DNA of 30,452 nucleotides from Priapulus caudatus (Eukaryota; Priapulida; Priapulimorpha; Priapulimorphida; Priapulidae): NCBI RefSeq assembly GCF_000485595.1, contig NW_014577112.1, positions 699,737 to 730,188 of the forward strand, read 5' to 3'. Shown piece by piece: positions 19,201 to 28,990 of this stretch (position 1 is its first letter; each line of letters starts with the position of its first letter). The notes under the pieces were generated by a model. It saw only the letters and a program-made list of their open reading frames with translations, ran no database searches and was not told where the DNA came from. The position numbers and the translations under genes were made by a program.

Positions 19201-21062
19201 CCTGAAGTGGGCCTCGATTTGTGCCTTAATCTGTTCTTCCCTTTGCTGCAGGCAAATCGCAACTTTTTTTACATGTCGCCATTGATTATAATTTATATAT
19301 TTGAATGTACGTATTTAAATCGTTTTAGGAACCCGATGCTATACACGGACGCGGGTATAGCATCACGTTCCTGAAACGATACGCGTTGCATGAAGCAACA
19401 TGGTTTTGTTACATGATTCACACGAACCAATGACAACGCCTTTAATGATCAATTCATGTTCAATTTGTTAACATGATATATGATAGAGTTATATCTCGTA
19501 TATACAGCATCACGTATAAATGAACACAGTTTATATTTAGATTACCTATTTCAGAGAACAACTCTTGTTGCACATGTGTCATTGATAATCTATAACCGTC
19601 AACTAGTTCTTACTTATGCATACCTTTCGGCGATTTTCAGCCTGTTCAATCCTTTCCTGAATATCTGCAGCTGTCAGTCGCCTTGCCCTCCTCGCGTTTT
19701 TTTCGTGAAGTTTCTTGAGATGAAGCGCAGGTAATTTTGTCGATCTATCGCCATCTTGTTGCACCACCTGCACAGAATTAATTACAGAGCTACGTTTAGT
19801 TAGTTAGAGTGACGTCGGTGTTGTGGTGGGGGAGAGGGGTGATCCCCTCTGTACATATATCGACTACGCGATCTTCCGTTATATACATGTGGCCGCAATC
19901 CGTTGCTATGGGTAAAATGTTCGACATATCCGTGTGTGTGTACGCGTGTGCGTGTGTGCATGCAAGCTTGTGTTTACGTATGTGCGTGTGTTTATGTATT
20001 TGCGTGTGTGCGTGCGTGGAGGCGTGCGCGTGTGCATGCGTGCGTGTGTGTGCGTGCATGGGTGCGTGCGTCTGCTTGTCGCACCCACCTCGAAGCTTAT
20101 TCCTCCGGCTGCACGCGTCACAGGCCGTGCGACGAGTCCCCCCAGACGCAGCTTCTCGTGTATGGCCGCATCCTCCTTCCTACTCCTCTCTTTGGCGCTC
20201 AGGTTCCTCGGTGCCGGAGTTCCTTCAACCAGTAACTCTACAACACAGCGAAGAATGTGCCGTAATGGCCATGGGGCGCGTTGCTTGCGCTTTCATTGGT
20301 GTTTTGAATATCAACGTTCAGCAATCTTTTCGATGTAATTACATTCATAACTGGTGGGATAGAGAGAAAATCTGTAGCGATACGCTATAACTAACTGCTG
20401 CCCCCGGGCTTGGCTCTGTGATGTATCCTATGTCTCCTAGCACGACTAGCAATCATGCTGGTCTATTCTAGCTTTAACCTATATGTGGGTTAGTACTAAA
20501 AACACATTAATGAAAATGTATTTAAACGACGGACACGGATCAACTAGTTTGTTAGACTTGCAATCCCCCCTACTTCGATTACCAAAGTATTTCTGATGTA
20601 TATCACTAAATTTCAAATGAACTAATTTAATTATTTTTCATTCATTGGTCTAAATTCTGTGTTTCTATAGTTGGTTCTGCCGGCATTGCGTAATTGTGTT
20701 ATCGATCCCACTCAATATGGATATCATTTTCAATAAAAACCATCATGTTTCCTGACCTGTGTTCCTGTTCCGCGTTTGGGGTTACCTAGGTTATCCGCAG
20801 GTCGGCAGGCGTTCTCCACAAGCTTGCATGCATTGTCGCCAGAGTGCTCTGTGATCATATCCGTCCTATCCTCCCGCAGACACAGTCCGGAGTCGTCGCT
20901 GGATTGCCGAGACGTCGCCGATGTTATCCTGCTGACGTTATTTTCGTCCTTGCAAGTGCCGTGATCACTCACGATCGCTGGCTCGACTCTGTCATCTGGT
21001 CGTTGCTCTATGCTTGGCACCACAATCACGGGATCTTTAGACTTACTCGAACTACAACCCAT
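16089..21062 (-). CDS. STMND1: Stathmin domain-containing protein (STMND1-like), 5 exons
   Basis: Exons: 21062-20757, 20235-20089, 19767-19624, 19245-19067 and 16254-16089; about 313 residues with compatible phases at every junction. Stathmin-domain proteins bind tubulin through a long charged helix. The protein starts MGCSSSKSKD, fitting N-myristoylation at Gly2 and palmitoylation at Cys3, which would place it at membranes. A Ser/Asp-rich, probably disordered region follows. Exon 2 has EKLRLGGLVARPVTRAAGG, and exons 3-5 form a long helix (LTAADIQERIEQAENRRK, QREEQIKAQIEAHFRN, TENREKYLNDMRN) with the IQ..IE.AE.RRK signature typical of stathmin helices. The MGC start separates it from stathmin itself and suggests STMND1. 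That assignment rests on my memory of the family layout. Intron 4 (2.8 kb) holds the LTR-like unit, the N gap and the GIY-YIG fragment. Confidence 0.75.
16583..16710 (+). repeat. CA-rich microsatellite ending in (TA)n
   Basis: Mixed CACACA, CACGCA and CATGCA, then TATATATATA at 16697-16708, just before the LTR-like unit. Confidence 0.9.
16840..17090 (+). promoter_or_regulatory. Tandem CACGTCCGAAGCCGACG-type repeats upstream of a TATA box
   Basis: At least seven degenerate units, about 25-40 bp apart, share (C/T)CACGTC(C/T)(G/A)AAGC.G. They contain many TGACGT/ACGTCA (CRE-like) and CACGTG/CACGTC (E-box-like) words, with the last units next to tataaata at 17107. Enhancer function is inferred. 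Confidence 0.55.
17107..17114 (+). promoter_or_regulatory. TATA box
   Basis: TATAAATA in the context gagccgTATAAATAccgtgc, directly after the tandem array. Initiation would be expected near 17135-17145. The following ~80 bp repeats 'gttcag' and 'cagttc' words. Confidence 0.55.
17548..18383 (+). other. Probable leader of the LTR-like element, cut by the gap
   Basis: No zinc knuckle, protease or reverse transcriptase is visible. Two imperfect copies of ggtttcgcttgttgc with similar flanks lie at about 17710 and 17802. A basic ORF open from 18017 to the gap could be the start of a gag-like protein, but I do not recognise it. Confidence 0.35.
17934..17991. repeat. Strong imperfect stem-loop
   Basis: Arms ggtgacgagtcggggtgcag... 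and its near reverse complement (cttcgctgccccgtactcgtcggtcacc) pair over about 24 bp around a tiny loop. Confidence 0.7.
18384..18408. other. Assembly gap (25 N)
   Basis: Exactly 25 Ns, probably a placeholder of unknown length. Sequence character changes across it: LTR leader on the left, Penelope-like fragment on the right. Confidence 0.98.
18409..18834 (-). pseudogene. Penelope-like retroelement fragment: GIY-YIG endonuclease end
   Basis: The minus-strand frame has NRKCNCPKNVTCPLDENCL (Cys-rich), DIVYRATVTSENKTE, TYVGLTATSFKARLANH, STELSKHIWNLKDN and KKCNLCLT, then runs into the gap. These are the ordered landmarks of the C-terminal GIY-YIG nuclease of Penelope-like elements, which nicks DNA to prime reverse transcription. 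The YVG and downstream Arg are present. An in-frame TGA occurs just upstream (about 18832), and no reverse transcriptase is visible, so this is a 5'-truncated, probably dead copy. Confidence 0.75.
18890..18932. repeat. TA/TATG microsatellite
   Basis: tatatatatgtatgtatgtatatatatatatat. Confidence 0.9.
19067..19245 (-). CDS. STMND1: STMND1-like exon 4 (coiled-coil)
   Basis: 59 codons plus 2 bases, acceptor cctgcag/CAAAGG, donor AACAG/gtaaag. A highly charged helix with no proline (QREEQIKAQIEAHFRN ... VVTENREKYLNDMRN). Confidence 0.8.
19624..19767 (-). CDS. STMND1: STMND1-like exon 3 (start of the stathmin helix)
   Basis: 48 codons, acceptor gtgcag/GTGGTG, donor CGAAAG/gtatgc, phase 0. It encodes LPALHLKKLHEKNARRARR then LTAADIQERIEQAENRRK, the most family-like stretch. 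Confidence 0.8.
19931..20078 (+). repeat. GT/GC-rich microsatellite in STMND1-like intron 2
   Basis: Degenerate gtgtgcgtgcg repeats filling most of the 321-bp intron. Overlapping Cys/Val or His-rich ORFs are artefacts. Confidence 0.9.
20089..20235 (-). CDS. STMND1: STMND1-like exon 2
   Basis: 49 codons, LLVEGTPAPRNLSAKERSR to AAGGISFE, acceptor tgtagag/TTACTG, donor TTCGAG/gtgggt, phase 0. An AG two bases upstream would break the frame. Basic and Ala/Gly-rich, possibly a short helix before the stathmin domain. Confidence 0.65.
20236..20756. other. Intron 1 of the STMND1-like gene
   Basis: No repeat or exon recognised. Confidence 0.5.
20757..21062 (-). CDS. STMND1: STMND1-like exon 1 (lipidation signal, acidic linker)
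   Basis: 102 codons from ATG at 21062, MGCSSSKSKDPVIVVPS through RGTGTQ, donor ACACAG/gtcagg in phase 0. Rich in Ser, Asp and Arg with no fold visible. Confidence 0.75.
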
Positions 21063-21498
21063 TTCGTTATTTCAGAAAAACGAAACGTTTCACATAGGCC
21101 TATTTGCACACCAGGTCGCTACCGGATTTATCATTGTCTTTCAGGTATTTAATGTAGTAGCACAACATATTCTATATGCATTGTGAGCATAATTTCGTGG
21201 CCGTCTTAATTAAAATGGCCATCGGGAATAGAAACAGTTGGCGCGCAATCCATCGTCGAACTGCCCACACGAGCGCCCGTCGCCTGCGTGGTAGAGCTGC
21301 TGTCACCACAACAAACACTAGCGCGTTTTTGCACCACGGTGCGACCCATTTGTTATACTATGCACACACAACTGGGTCGTTGCTACGGCCGTATCCGTTT
21401 CCTGATGAAATTATCGATGTACTAGCACGGATGCTGCGCGCCCGCAAATAACTTCTATGGGAGCGCATCGGCATGTACGCATCGCGTATATAATATTA

Positions 21499-21500
<2 letters not shown>
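21063..21500. other. Upstream region of the STMND1-like gene
   Basis: The presumed 5' UTR and promoter lie here. A 91-codon plus-strand ORF (21176-21451) is Arg/Thr/His-rich and unrecognised; I do not call it a gene. No TATA box stands out. Confidence 0.4.
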
Positions 21501-21503
<3 letters not shown>

Positions 21504-21539
<36 letters not shown>

Positions 21540-21627
21540 ATTATACATCCTAGAGAAGAGGAGAGAGAGAGAGAGGCGAGAGAGAGAGAGAGAGAAGAGC
21601 AGAGAGAAGAGAGAGAGAGAGAGAGAC

Positions 21628-21677
<50 letters not shown>
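21504..21677 (+). repeat. (AT)n then (GA)n microsatellites
   Basis: AT run at 21504-21535, a short spacer, then GA/GAGA repeats at 21553-21677. Confidence 0.95.
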
Positions 21678-21680
<3 letters not shown>

Positions 21681-22566
21681 TAGCAGTGGTATGATATCTA
21701 TAATAATCGAGAGATTATGCAACAAGAGGACATATTACAAAATATACATGGCGCTAATTGTGGGCTCATAGGCAGCTGTGGCAGCAAACCTGCTGTTTGA
21801 ATGGCTGTAATGACACTATGTTTTCTTTAAAATTGGAACATAAAAGCATATAGATCTTCTACGCTATAGGGAACCAGTGAAACGTCTAATCAGTAAACTG
21901 AGCACGAGCGATCAGCTATGGCGTTCAGAAACTATTTATAGAAAGTGCTCGACGTATACGTGTACTCTGTGACATTTGTAGTGGAGACTCATTTAATTAT
22001 TTGATACGGTTGCATGTATGAACTCAAAGGTAAGGCTATTTGCGTGTCATATACTAATCCCAGTATTACTACGTATATATAGTCTCTATGAGTACAGGGG
22101 GGGGGGGGGGGCGGGCACGCGGCGCCTGTAATTATTTCATTTAAGTTTACTTTAAATTTCTCATGTTCAATTAAGTTGTTTATTAGCATGTACTGTTATC
22201 TATGGCTTGAGTGCAATTGTAAATCATTCGTCTGTGATTGATGTTGCAGAGCGTGTAATGTGCCACCTAGGCACTACGTTATATTATCATTGCGATTCCT
22301 TCAACGGACTTTATGTCGTATGATAACACTTTGTGCAGGAGACTATATGCATTTAGGTAATTGCAGTATTTGATCTCCCCGCTGCTCTCTTCCATTCCTA
22401 TACACATACCTACATACATTAGGAATTACTACAAGCGACCCACGTAACCATACACGCGAATTCCCCTCCTCCTAACACGCCGAGCTCACGCATACAAAAA
22501 TTCCCACATGCGCGCAACGACGTTTCATCTCTCTCTCTACCATTTTCTCGCTCGCGTTTCGCTTCG

Positions 22567-22568
<2 letters not shown>
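21678..22568. other. No gene recognised; contains a G run
   Basis: Unique AT-rich DNA. At 22097-22111 there is a run of 15 G followed by CGGG, a possible G-quadruplex and a likely sequencing-length error site. Confidence 0.5.
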
Positions 22569-22597
<29 letters not shown>

Positions 22598-22934
22598 CAC
22601 ACACACACACACACACGCAACGCACGCACGCACGACCGCACGCGCGCACGCACACGCACGCACGCACAGCACGCACGCCACGCATGCGCACGCACACACC
22701 ACGCACGCACGTACACACGCACACACACACGACGCACGCTACACGACGCACACACATACATACATACACACACACACAAAACATACACACCTCACACTCA
22801 CACACACACACACACACCACACACACACGCACTCGCACACGCACACGCAACGCACACGCACACGCACCACGCACACGCACAACGCACACGCAACATACAC
22901 ACACACCACACATAACAGCACACAAAAACATACA

Positions 22935-22978
<44 letters not shown>

Positions 22979-23048
22979 ACACACCCCACACACACACACA
23001 CACCGTCTACACACACACACACACTCGCACACACACGCACACACACAC
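22569..23048 (+). repeat. 480-bp CA-rich compound microsatellite
   Basis: CACACA, CGCACGCA and CACGCA blocks with short interruptions. The His/Thr-rich (plus) and Cys/Val-rich (minus) ORFs are artefacts. Confidence 0.95.
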
Positions 23049-24164
23049 CATACGTCTTAATCTCTACATATTAAACTTTGCTCTGTATCGTCTGCACACA
23101 ATTGAGGTTAATAGCATTAGCGGGTGGGCTAGGCATTCGTATACGTGATGGGTTTTGCAACCGCTGACAGTTAGTCCCGGACGCGTCGACTCCGTCTGGA
23201 CAGCTACTAGGAAAAGTCTCGCGACAAGATGCTTACGTAAGTGTCCACGTTCTGTTTATTATAGATATTCGTAATTACGAAATTTATGTCATGTTCAAAA
23301 TTAAACATTTTGCGTGTACTCTAATTAAACGCTGTATTTCTACGCCATGAACAAACATGCACCATAGCGAAACACCAATTTATCACATGGATTCACATTA
23401 TTATAAACATTATTGCGGTTGCACAATTTTATACACTTTCTTTCGATACCTTCATAGCTATTAATGCTCTCCCAATTAAGATGTCTAGTTCCATGATTTT
23501 GTGCTCGAAGATTACGATAAAAACATTGTGACACTGATATATGGACTGCTAAAATGCAAATTCACCATATTATTCGCAAAGCAAACAATTTTGTAGGAGC
23601 GCGTTACTTATTTCATTCTTTATTTAATATGCCAATTATATTCTTATCTATAAGTGCCAGTATCCCGGCTTCAAATTTACTTTTGGAGCGATTTCGTCTT
23701 GTTCTTAAGCAGTCAGATGACCAGATCTCTACCAGCCCCCAAGATGGCACTCTGCACCTTCTACTCTAGCTATCAACTCTGCCTTATGTAGTTGTGTGGC
23801 TTTCTTCTGTTCTCAGCAACTCCAGTTACTGTTCTGACTTGTCCGACCACTTGTTTTTGAGACAGACAGCCTCTAAAGTATCCATCTTCATTGCTGATCA
23901 TTGAAACACCAGTGAAGACGTCGGATTTCTAGTGATAGCATTAATAGTTGTGCTTAAATAAAAAGAAGTCAAATTTTGTTTAACGTCGATTTTAGCGCTA
24001 GTTTGCCAAAATGGCCGCCATACCGCCTATCCAGGAAGTGGTTCGTATTAAATATTCAAGGCCAAGCCAATGAAGAGCATGTGGAAAGCTGTCTGATTAT
24101 CGTAATTTCTGGCGTTCATTCGAAATTTTTCAAATGTCAATGAATGTTTCCCATTACTATTTAG
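23049..24164. other. No gene recognised
   Basis: Mixed composition. If the sphingomyelinase gene has a further 5' exon, its start codon should be in or upstream of this stretch. Confidence 0.4.
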
Positions 24165-24241
24165 AGGAAAGCTGCTTGTCTTGCTGTGTATCGCAGTGAC
24201 TCACAGCGCCGCCGGCAACAAGCCTCTGCACGCATGGACAG
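24165..24241 (+). CDS. Sphingomyelinase-like: probable signal-peptide exon
   Basis: Acceptor-like tttcccattactatttag, 77 bp, donor GGACAG/gtacgt. In the frame required by the next exon it reads GKLLVLLCIAVTHSAAGNK, a typical signal-peptide core. The start codon would be in an upstream exon that I did not find; a first exon starting just upstream by another route is possible. Confidence 0.5.
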
Positions 24242-24676
24242 GTACGTAGGGTATCTAGGGTATACGTATGGGTATACTGGACAAGTACGGCAGCGTTCAA
24301 ACGATTACATACCAGACAGCTTATAATGAACAAGATTACTATCTCGTTCCATCTTTGACCATATTCATTAACTAAACACGCACTCAAAATTTCATTAAAG
24401 CAGCAGAGCTTCGTATAGGTTTAAATCCGAAATCTGTTAACTAAAAGCACACACGTGTATATGTGCACGAGCACCTGAGCGCATGCATGAATGCGCCCAC
24501 ACACCTAGGTACGCACGAACGTAAACGCACGCACAAACGAACGCACTCACAGATAGTGAGAATACACGCGCGCGTACACAGAGGAACTGATATGCACGTA
24601 TTTATTCGTACGTACACACATACGCTCGTGCGTGCGTACGTACGTACGTACGTACGTACATACATACATACACACA

Positions 24677-24726
<50 letters not shown>

Positions 24727-27273
24727 AATGCATACACATAGGCTACATACATACACATACATACATACACATACATACATATACATCATATACACAAACA
24801 CATACATACACAAACATACCCATCACATACATATACATCATATACACAAACACATACATACACAAACATACATCACATACATACATACACATACATACAT
24901 ACACATACATACATACACATACATCACGCACACACGCGCAGTGATTTGAATAAAATTATATTGGTTCTTCTATAAACAATTAAGGCCATATCATATCAAG
25001 GTCACTGCTCTTATTAACTTATTAAGCGGTGATGCTGTCCTATATCACGTGACGTGCATCGTGCCTACAGGTTGCACCACCTATCCTGACCCGTGTCAGC
25101 ACTTCGGGTTCGTGCCGCTAGAGGCGACACCGTGCGACGGCTCCAGCGTCAACGCCACGTGCGAGGTGCCGCTAGTCGGCGCTCGCAGCGTCGCTACTCC
25201 TGCGCACGTGCTCCACGCGCTCACCTACAACGTCTACGAGCTGCCGTACTGGATCAGCACGTCGGGACAGCCAGAGCGCACGTGCCGCATCCCGCGCGTC
25301 ATTGCCGAGAAGCTGCCGCAGGTAAGACACGAAACGTGCGCGCGGGCGCTAGATTCACTCGACTCACTATGGCCAAATCACAGCTGCCGCAGGTAAGACA
25401 CAAAACGTAGGGTTACTTAGGAGATTCACATCGAAACAAAGTTACATTATACGGGGTCACGACCACTGAGAAGATGTCTAGTCAAGCGGAAGGTAACAGC
25501 GCACCAATTGTAATTAATCAATTAATTTACCTGCAGGTTGACGTCATAACCTTTCAGGAGGTCTTTAACGGTGGGTGTCTTCCCGGGAGGGTGTCCATGC
25601 GTGACCTCCTGACCCAGGCTGGCTTTCCCTATCATACGGCAACTGTAGGAGAGCCGCTGGATAGGCCGCCGCGTGAGTTTTATCTCATCAACGGCGGCAT
25701 CATGATCGCATCCCGATATCCGATCACGAGGGAGAAACAAAAAGTGTTCGAGTACATCGACACACTATCTCCTGACAGGTAACAATATGCGCCGAAAGCA
25801 GCAATCGTATGAACACACATGACATGCACGCAGGCAGACAGACACGCTGATTTTGAGATGATGCCTTAGTGCATGTACTAGTTCATGTAGATATGAAGCC
25901 TGGCGAAATATCAGCTTGACACTCTCCAAGTCGTCGTAATGCCGGCTTTGTAAGTCATCAAAATGATGTTAATATACATGTATAAGTCGTCATTTTGGCG
26001 ACTTACACATAAGTCGACAAAATGACGACTTACGCGTAATATCGTCATTTTCGTAAGTCGGCACAAAAATGCTGGTCCAAAAAATGCCGACTTATGCGAG
26101 TTTTACTGTACTGTCGTCCCCTCTGCTTCGTTTAGGGTAATGGCAAAAGGCATCATGTACGCCGAGATTGTAAAGACGGAGAGCGGGAGTAGTAAGCGTT
26201 ACCACGTCTTCAACACACACCTGATATTCGCTCAGGAGGACGACCGACGCGAAGGCCGCCGAGAGCAGGCGCGTGAAATATACGAGTTCATTAATGCTCA
26301 GGGAATACCAAGCGACGAGCCCGTGCTCATAGGAGGCGACTTCAACATGGACTGGAATCAGGTAAAAACGTAGCTCTACCCGTGAACCAGAACAGCGTAA
26401 GCCGTGCACGAGTATAGCCAGTACGAACGTTTCTTGGCAATAGCGTGTAGCAGGCACTTTGGTTTAGATTAATTTCACCCCAAAGTAGTAATATTTATCA
26501 ATAACACGACAAACGCAAAATGGTAAAATGCTCGTTGTGGTGTATGTCATGATGTAAAAGCATGCTAGTTTCGAGCAAAACGCAACGGAAGACCCGAACA
26601 ACAGCGATGCATTTCAGAAAATCGTATAATGTACAAAATATAATGCAAACTATATACATGATTAGTTGACTTGTTACATATTACTTTATACACTTATTAC
26701 GTGATTTTACGTATTCTCTCTCAGACGAATATATGTATTCTGATATAAGGATGATACCGGTTAAGCCGAACCAGTGTGTTGGCGAGTGCAGGGGCTAAAG
26801 CATACCGCACACGAGAGGAAACGGCTCAACAGTGTGAAGAATTGGCCGCGAGTAACTTTGGTCTGAGCTGATTACCCTCGTGTGCGGTAGACTTAACGAG
26901 TGTTCGCTACACGCAGGAACTGCTGATCGGTCACATCGCCGACCTGTGCTCCATCATGAGGACCGCCGTGCCTGTTCGCGTGGGCAGCCAGCAAACGACG
27001 CATGGTACCTTCAACGACTGGCCGAACGTGCGCGACAAGTGGCTCGATTACGTACTCTGGAGCACCGACCATCAGCAGCCGGAGTCCGCCACCATCCAGG
27101 TGGCGCCAGCGGTCAAGATGGAGTCGAAGGTGGAGATCTGCTACGCGGCGCCTGTGCTTACGACGTGGAGATATCTGTGGCCGGACGATAGCACCTGCAC
27201 CGACCGGAGAGAAATCCACGACCTGTCCGACCACTGGCCCGTGCTCGCTTCCTACGTCTTCCCAAAAATCTAA
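24165..27273 (+). CDS. Secreted sphingomyelinase C-like phosphodiesterase, 5 exons seen (start codon not found)
   Basis: Exons: 24165-24241 (probable), 25071-25321, 25537-25778, 26136-26361 and 26917-27273; about 385 residues. This family cleaves sphingomyelin to ceramide and phosphocholine with a Mg-dependent DNase I-type fold. Motifs occur in the expected order: LTYNVYELPYW (metal-site Asn), VDVITFQEVFNGGC (metal-binding Glu), NGGIMIASRYPI, YHVFNTHLIFA (His), VLIGGDFNMDWNQ (Asp/Asn), KWLDYVLWS and LSDHWPV (general-base His). All the catalytic residues I expect are present, so it looks active. An LVLLCIAVTHSAAG hydrophobic leader in the first exon and several Cys in the second suggest secretion. 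Junction phases agree (1, 0, 2, 0). It is closer to bacterial-type secreted SMases than to intracellular SMPD2/3. Relatives include bacterial haemolysins, but an animal digestive or defence role is equally possible. Confidence 0.88.
24440..24935 (+). repeat. Compound ACGC/ACGT/CA/ACAT microsatellite in a sphingomyelinase intron
   Basis: Blocks in order: cgcacgcac/aacgaacg, a self-complementary (ACGT)n run (24634-24658), a CA run (24698-24724) and then ACAT repeats. A 52-bp unit (starting acatcatatacacaaacac) is tandemly duplicated at 24783 and 24835. Confidence 0.92.
25071..25321 (+). CDS. Sphingomyelinase-like exon (Cys-rich N-terminus, TYNV motif)
   Basis: Acceptor cctacag/GTTGCA, 251 bp. 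It encodes CTTYPDPCQHFGFVPLE, further Cys pairs, then HALTYNVYELPYW, ending EKLPQ at donor CCGCAG/gtaaga. A second copy of this donor lies 71 bp downstream. Confidence 0.88.
25537..25778 (+). CDS. Sphingomyelinase-like exon (metal-binding Glu)
   Basis: Acceptor acctgcag/GTTGAC, 242 bp. It encodes VDVITFQEVFNGGC and INGGIMIASRYPITRE and ends TLSPD plus two bases at donor ACAG/gtaaca. Confidence 0.93.
25930..26112. mobile_element. Possible pogo/Tigger-like MITE fragment in the intron before 26136
   Basis: The words taagtcgtcattttggcgac and gacaaaatgacgacttac recur in both orientations. The block ends GCCGACTTATGCGAGTTTTA-CTG/TA, whose reverse complement starts CAGTAAAACTCGC next to TA, as in pogo/Tigger-type mariner ends with TA duplication. 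The opposite end is not recognisable, so the element is partial or rearranged. Confidence 0.45.
26136..26361 (+). CDS. Sphingomyelinase-like exon (catalytic Asp/Asn)
   Basis: Acceptor tcgtttag/GGTAAT, 226 bp. It encodes KRYHVFNTHLIFAQEDD and EPVLIGGDFNMDWNQ, donor AATCAG/gtaaaa. Confidence 0.93.
26917..27273 (+). CDS. Sphingomyelinase-like terminal exon (catalytic His)
   Basis: Acceptor acacgcag/GAACTG, 118 codons and TAA. It encodes RDKWLDYVLWSTDHQQP and REIHDLSDHWPVLAS and ends FPKI. Confidence 0.93.
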   Translation, partial: ELLIGHIADLCSIMRTAVPVRVGSQQTTHGTFNDWPNVRDKWLDYVLWSTDHQQPESATIQVAPAVKMESKVEICYAAPVLTTWRYLWPDDSTCTDRREIHDLSDHWPVLASYVFPKI

Positions 27274-27346
27274 ATGTGACCGAGTTGGCGGTCACTTTAT
27301 TGCATGGGTAATGCATAACGTAAGGATCTCGCATAGATGAAAAAGT

Positions 27347-27491
27347 CAGATCCCTTTCGGATTAAGATTTCGTTCTGCCATTCCATGCTCATTCAGTGCA
27401 GCGGTACCAGCTCATACTTAACCAACGCAAAAAATCGCCATGCCCACGTGACACAGCCCGTGCCAATCCCTGCCACGTCAGATCCCTTTCT
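27347..27491 (+). repeat. 14-bp direct repeat 131 bp apart
   Basis: gtcagatccctttc occurs at about 27346-27359 and 27477-27490, flanking a non-coding stretch downstream of the sphingomyelinase stop. Possibly a target duplication or chance. Confidence 0.4.
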
Positions 27492-27522
27492 ATATTCACG
27501 TGATATTCATATTAGTAGGTCT

Positions 27523-27711
27523 CAGGGGAGAGATAGTGAATATAGAAATAAGTTGTGGATATAGAAATCAGTTAACCCGAACCCTAACCCTAACCCTATC
27601 CCTAATTCTAAAATAAAACAAAATTAGCCAAAAATAATAAAAAATAAAATAAATAAGAGACAAAATTAGCCAATCAGAGCCGTCCCCTAGCGGATCACTA
27701 TCTCTCCCCTG
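27523..27711 (-). mobile_element. Telomere-repeat element 3 (189 bp)
   Basis: Perfect 17-bp inverted repeats CAGGGGAGAGATAGTGA (27523-27539) and its complement (27695-27711) enclose accctaaccctaaccctat (about 27574-27600), i.e. TTAGGG repeats on the minus strand. The length is close to MITE 2 (190 bp), but the inverted repeats differ and no exact target duplication is visible. Confidence 0.6.
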
Positions 27712-28350
27712 TGTAAAATTCTATTAATATTATGCGGCTGCTCATTCGCTAGAACAGGTAACAATCAACGCTAACATGCTGCACCAAATATGAATATTTT
27801 GTATTACTTCCTGTTCATTATAACATTAACTTCCTGAATATTCTTTGCAATGATTTAATCAACATTAAACATATTGTTGAGTTGTGTGCGCTATTCTGCA
27901 GTTACCAGCTACTCTGCGTGTACGCGCGTGTAGTGCTAATTCTGCGTTGAAAGTATTGGGCACATTCTTCATAGAACGTTCTGAGACATATCACTTCTAT
28001 GGTTTATATGAAGACGGTAACGCCAGTGTTGTTTATTCCTTGCTTCAACATCAAGAATTGACATGATAGTCATGAAAGTGTTACGTAATGACTTTCTTGT
28101 TATTATTTCATAATTTTTCGTTATGTGTATGACATGTTTCTACGCCAGGAATTATTAATTGTATAATATTTGTATATAATTAGCACGCTATGATGGATAA
28201 CGTAACTATTTGTGTAAAAATAGTTGGTACTAGCTGTTATGCCTTTGTGCACTACTATTAGAGATACAGTCAACGTTTAGTAAAAAATATTTTTATCGAA
28301 AGTTAATAGCATGTTTTCGCGAAGTCATTGATTTGCAGCGGATAACTTAC

Positions 28351-28379
28351 CATGCCCCATGCACCGGTGTTGGCGAGGC
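28351..28379 (-). other. Possible 29-nt microexon
   Basis: Acceptor ctttcttcccaag and strong donor gtaagt bracket 29 nt which, with one leading G, reads GLANTGAWGM. No adjoining exon found and no family recognised. Confidence 0.25.
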
Positions 28380-28570
28380 CTTGGGAAGAAAGCTATTTTA
28401 TTGAAACTAAACACTTGTTTTCGTAATATCACTGCAAAGAAGTGCGGTGAATTACTACTAGTAACTACACTGGTATTGCACTGGGTCTGCGTGAAATAGA
28501 CTATATATACTGCGGCGGTTCGTACATGCCACCCGGAGGAGGAACACTTTCTGTCACCTAGTCTTTTCTT

Positions 28571-28610
28571 TGGATCCGTGTGCTGGCTTGCATTATGGTG
28601 CACGGATCCA
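28571..28610. repeat. Perfect 10-bp stem-loop
   Basis: TGGATCCGTG at 28571-28580 and CACGGATCCA at 28601-28610, with a 20-nt loop. Confidence 0.6.
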
Positions 28611-28990
28611 CCATGTTATCTTTTCTTTTCTCTCTGCCGCGCGCACTTCTCTTCTATGCGCGGCCATTGCTCCATATTTGGCCATCTTCCATATCATTTC
28701 AGTTACACTTGCATCACTTCCACTGGATAATAAAAAATATACATGCACATAATATACAATGAATTCTTTAATTGGTTACTAGGTAAACAACCAATCAGGT
28801 TTTTCATATTTATATAATCTCTTGAATTAATGCTATTATAATATTTTAAAACATCTCCTAAATATCATCCATGCAACTTTATTTCATTCCCAAATATATA
28901 ATAAAAATATTCAGAACCAAATTATATGGTAAAAATTAATACATGCCTATCATTCTATTCGATTCCATTCAGAATCCATTATAAAACATA

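Larger units (their letters stand above)
27712..28950. other. Mostly no recognised feature
   Basis: AT-rich, apart from the hairpin at 28571-28610 and the possible microexon at 28351-28379. Confidence 0.4.

Noticed and set aside
21176-21451. 91-codon plus-strand ORF upstream of the STMND1-like gene
   Set aside because: Arg/Thr/His-rich, unrecognised, and located where an untranslated promoter region is expected.
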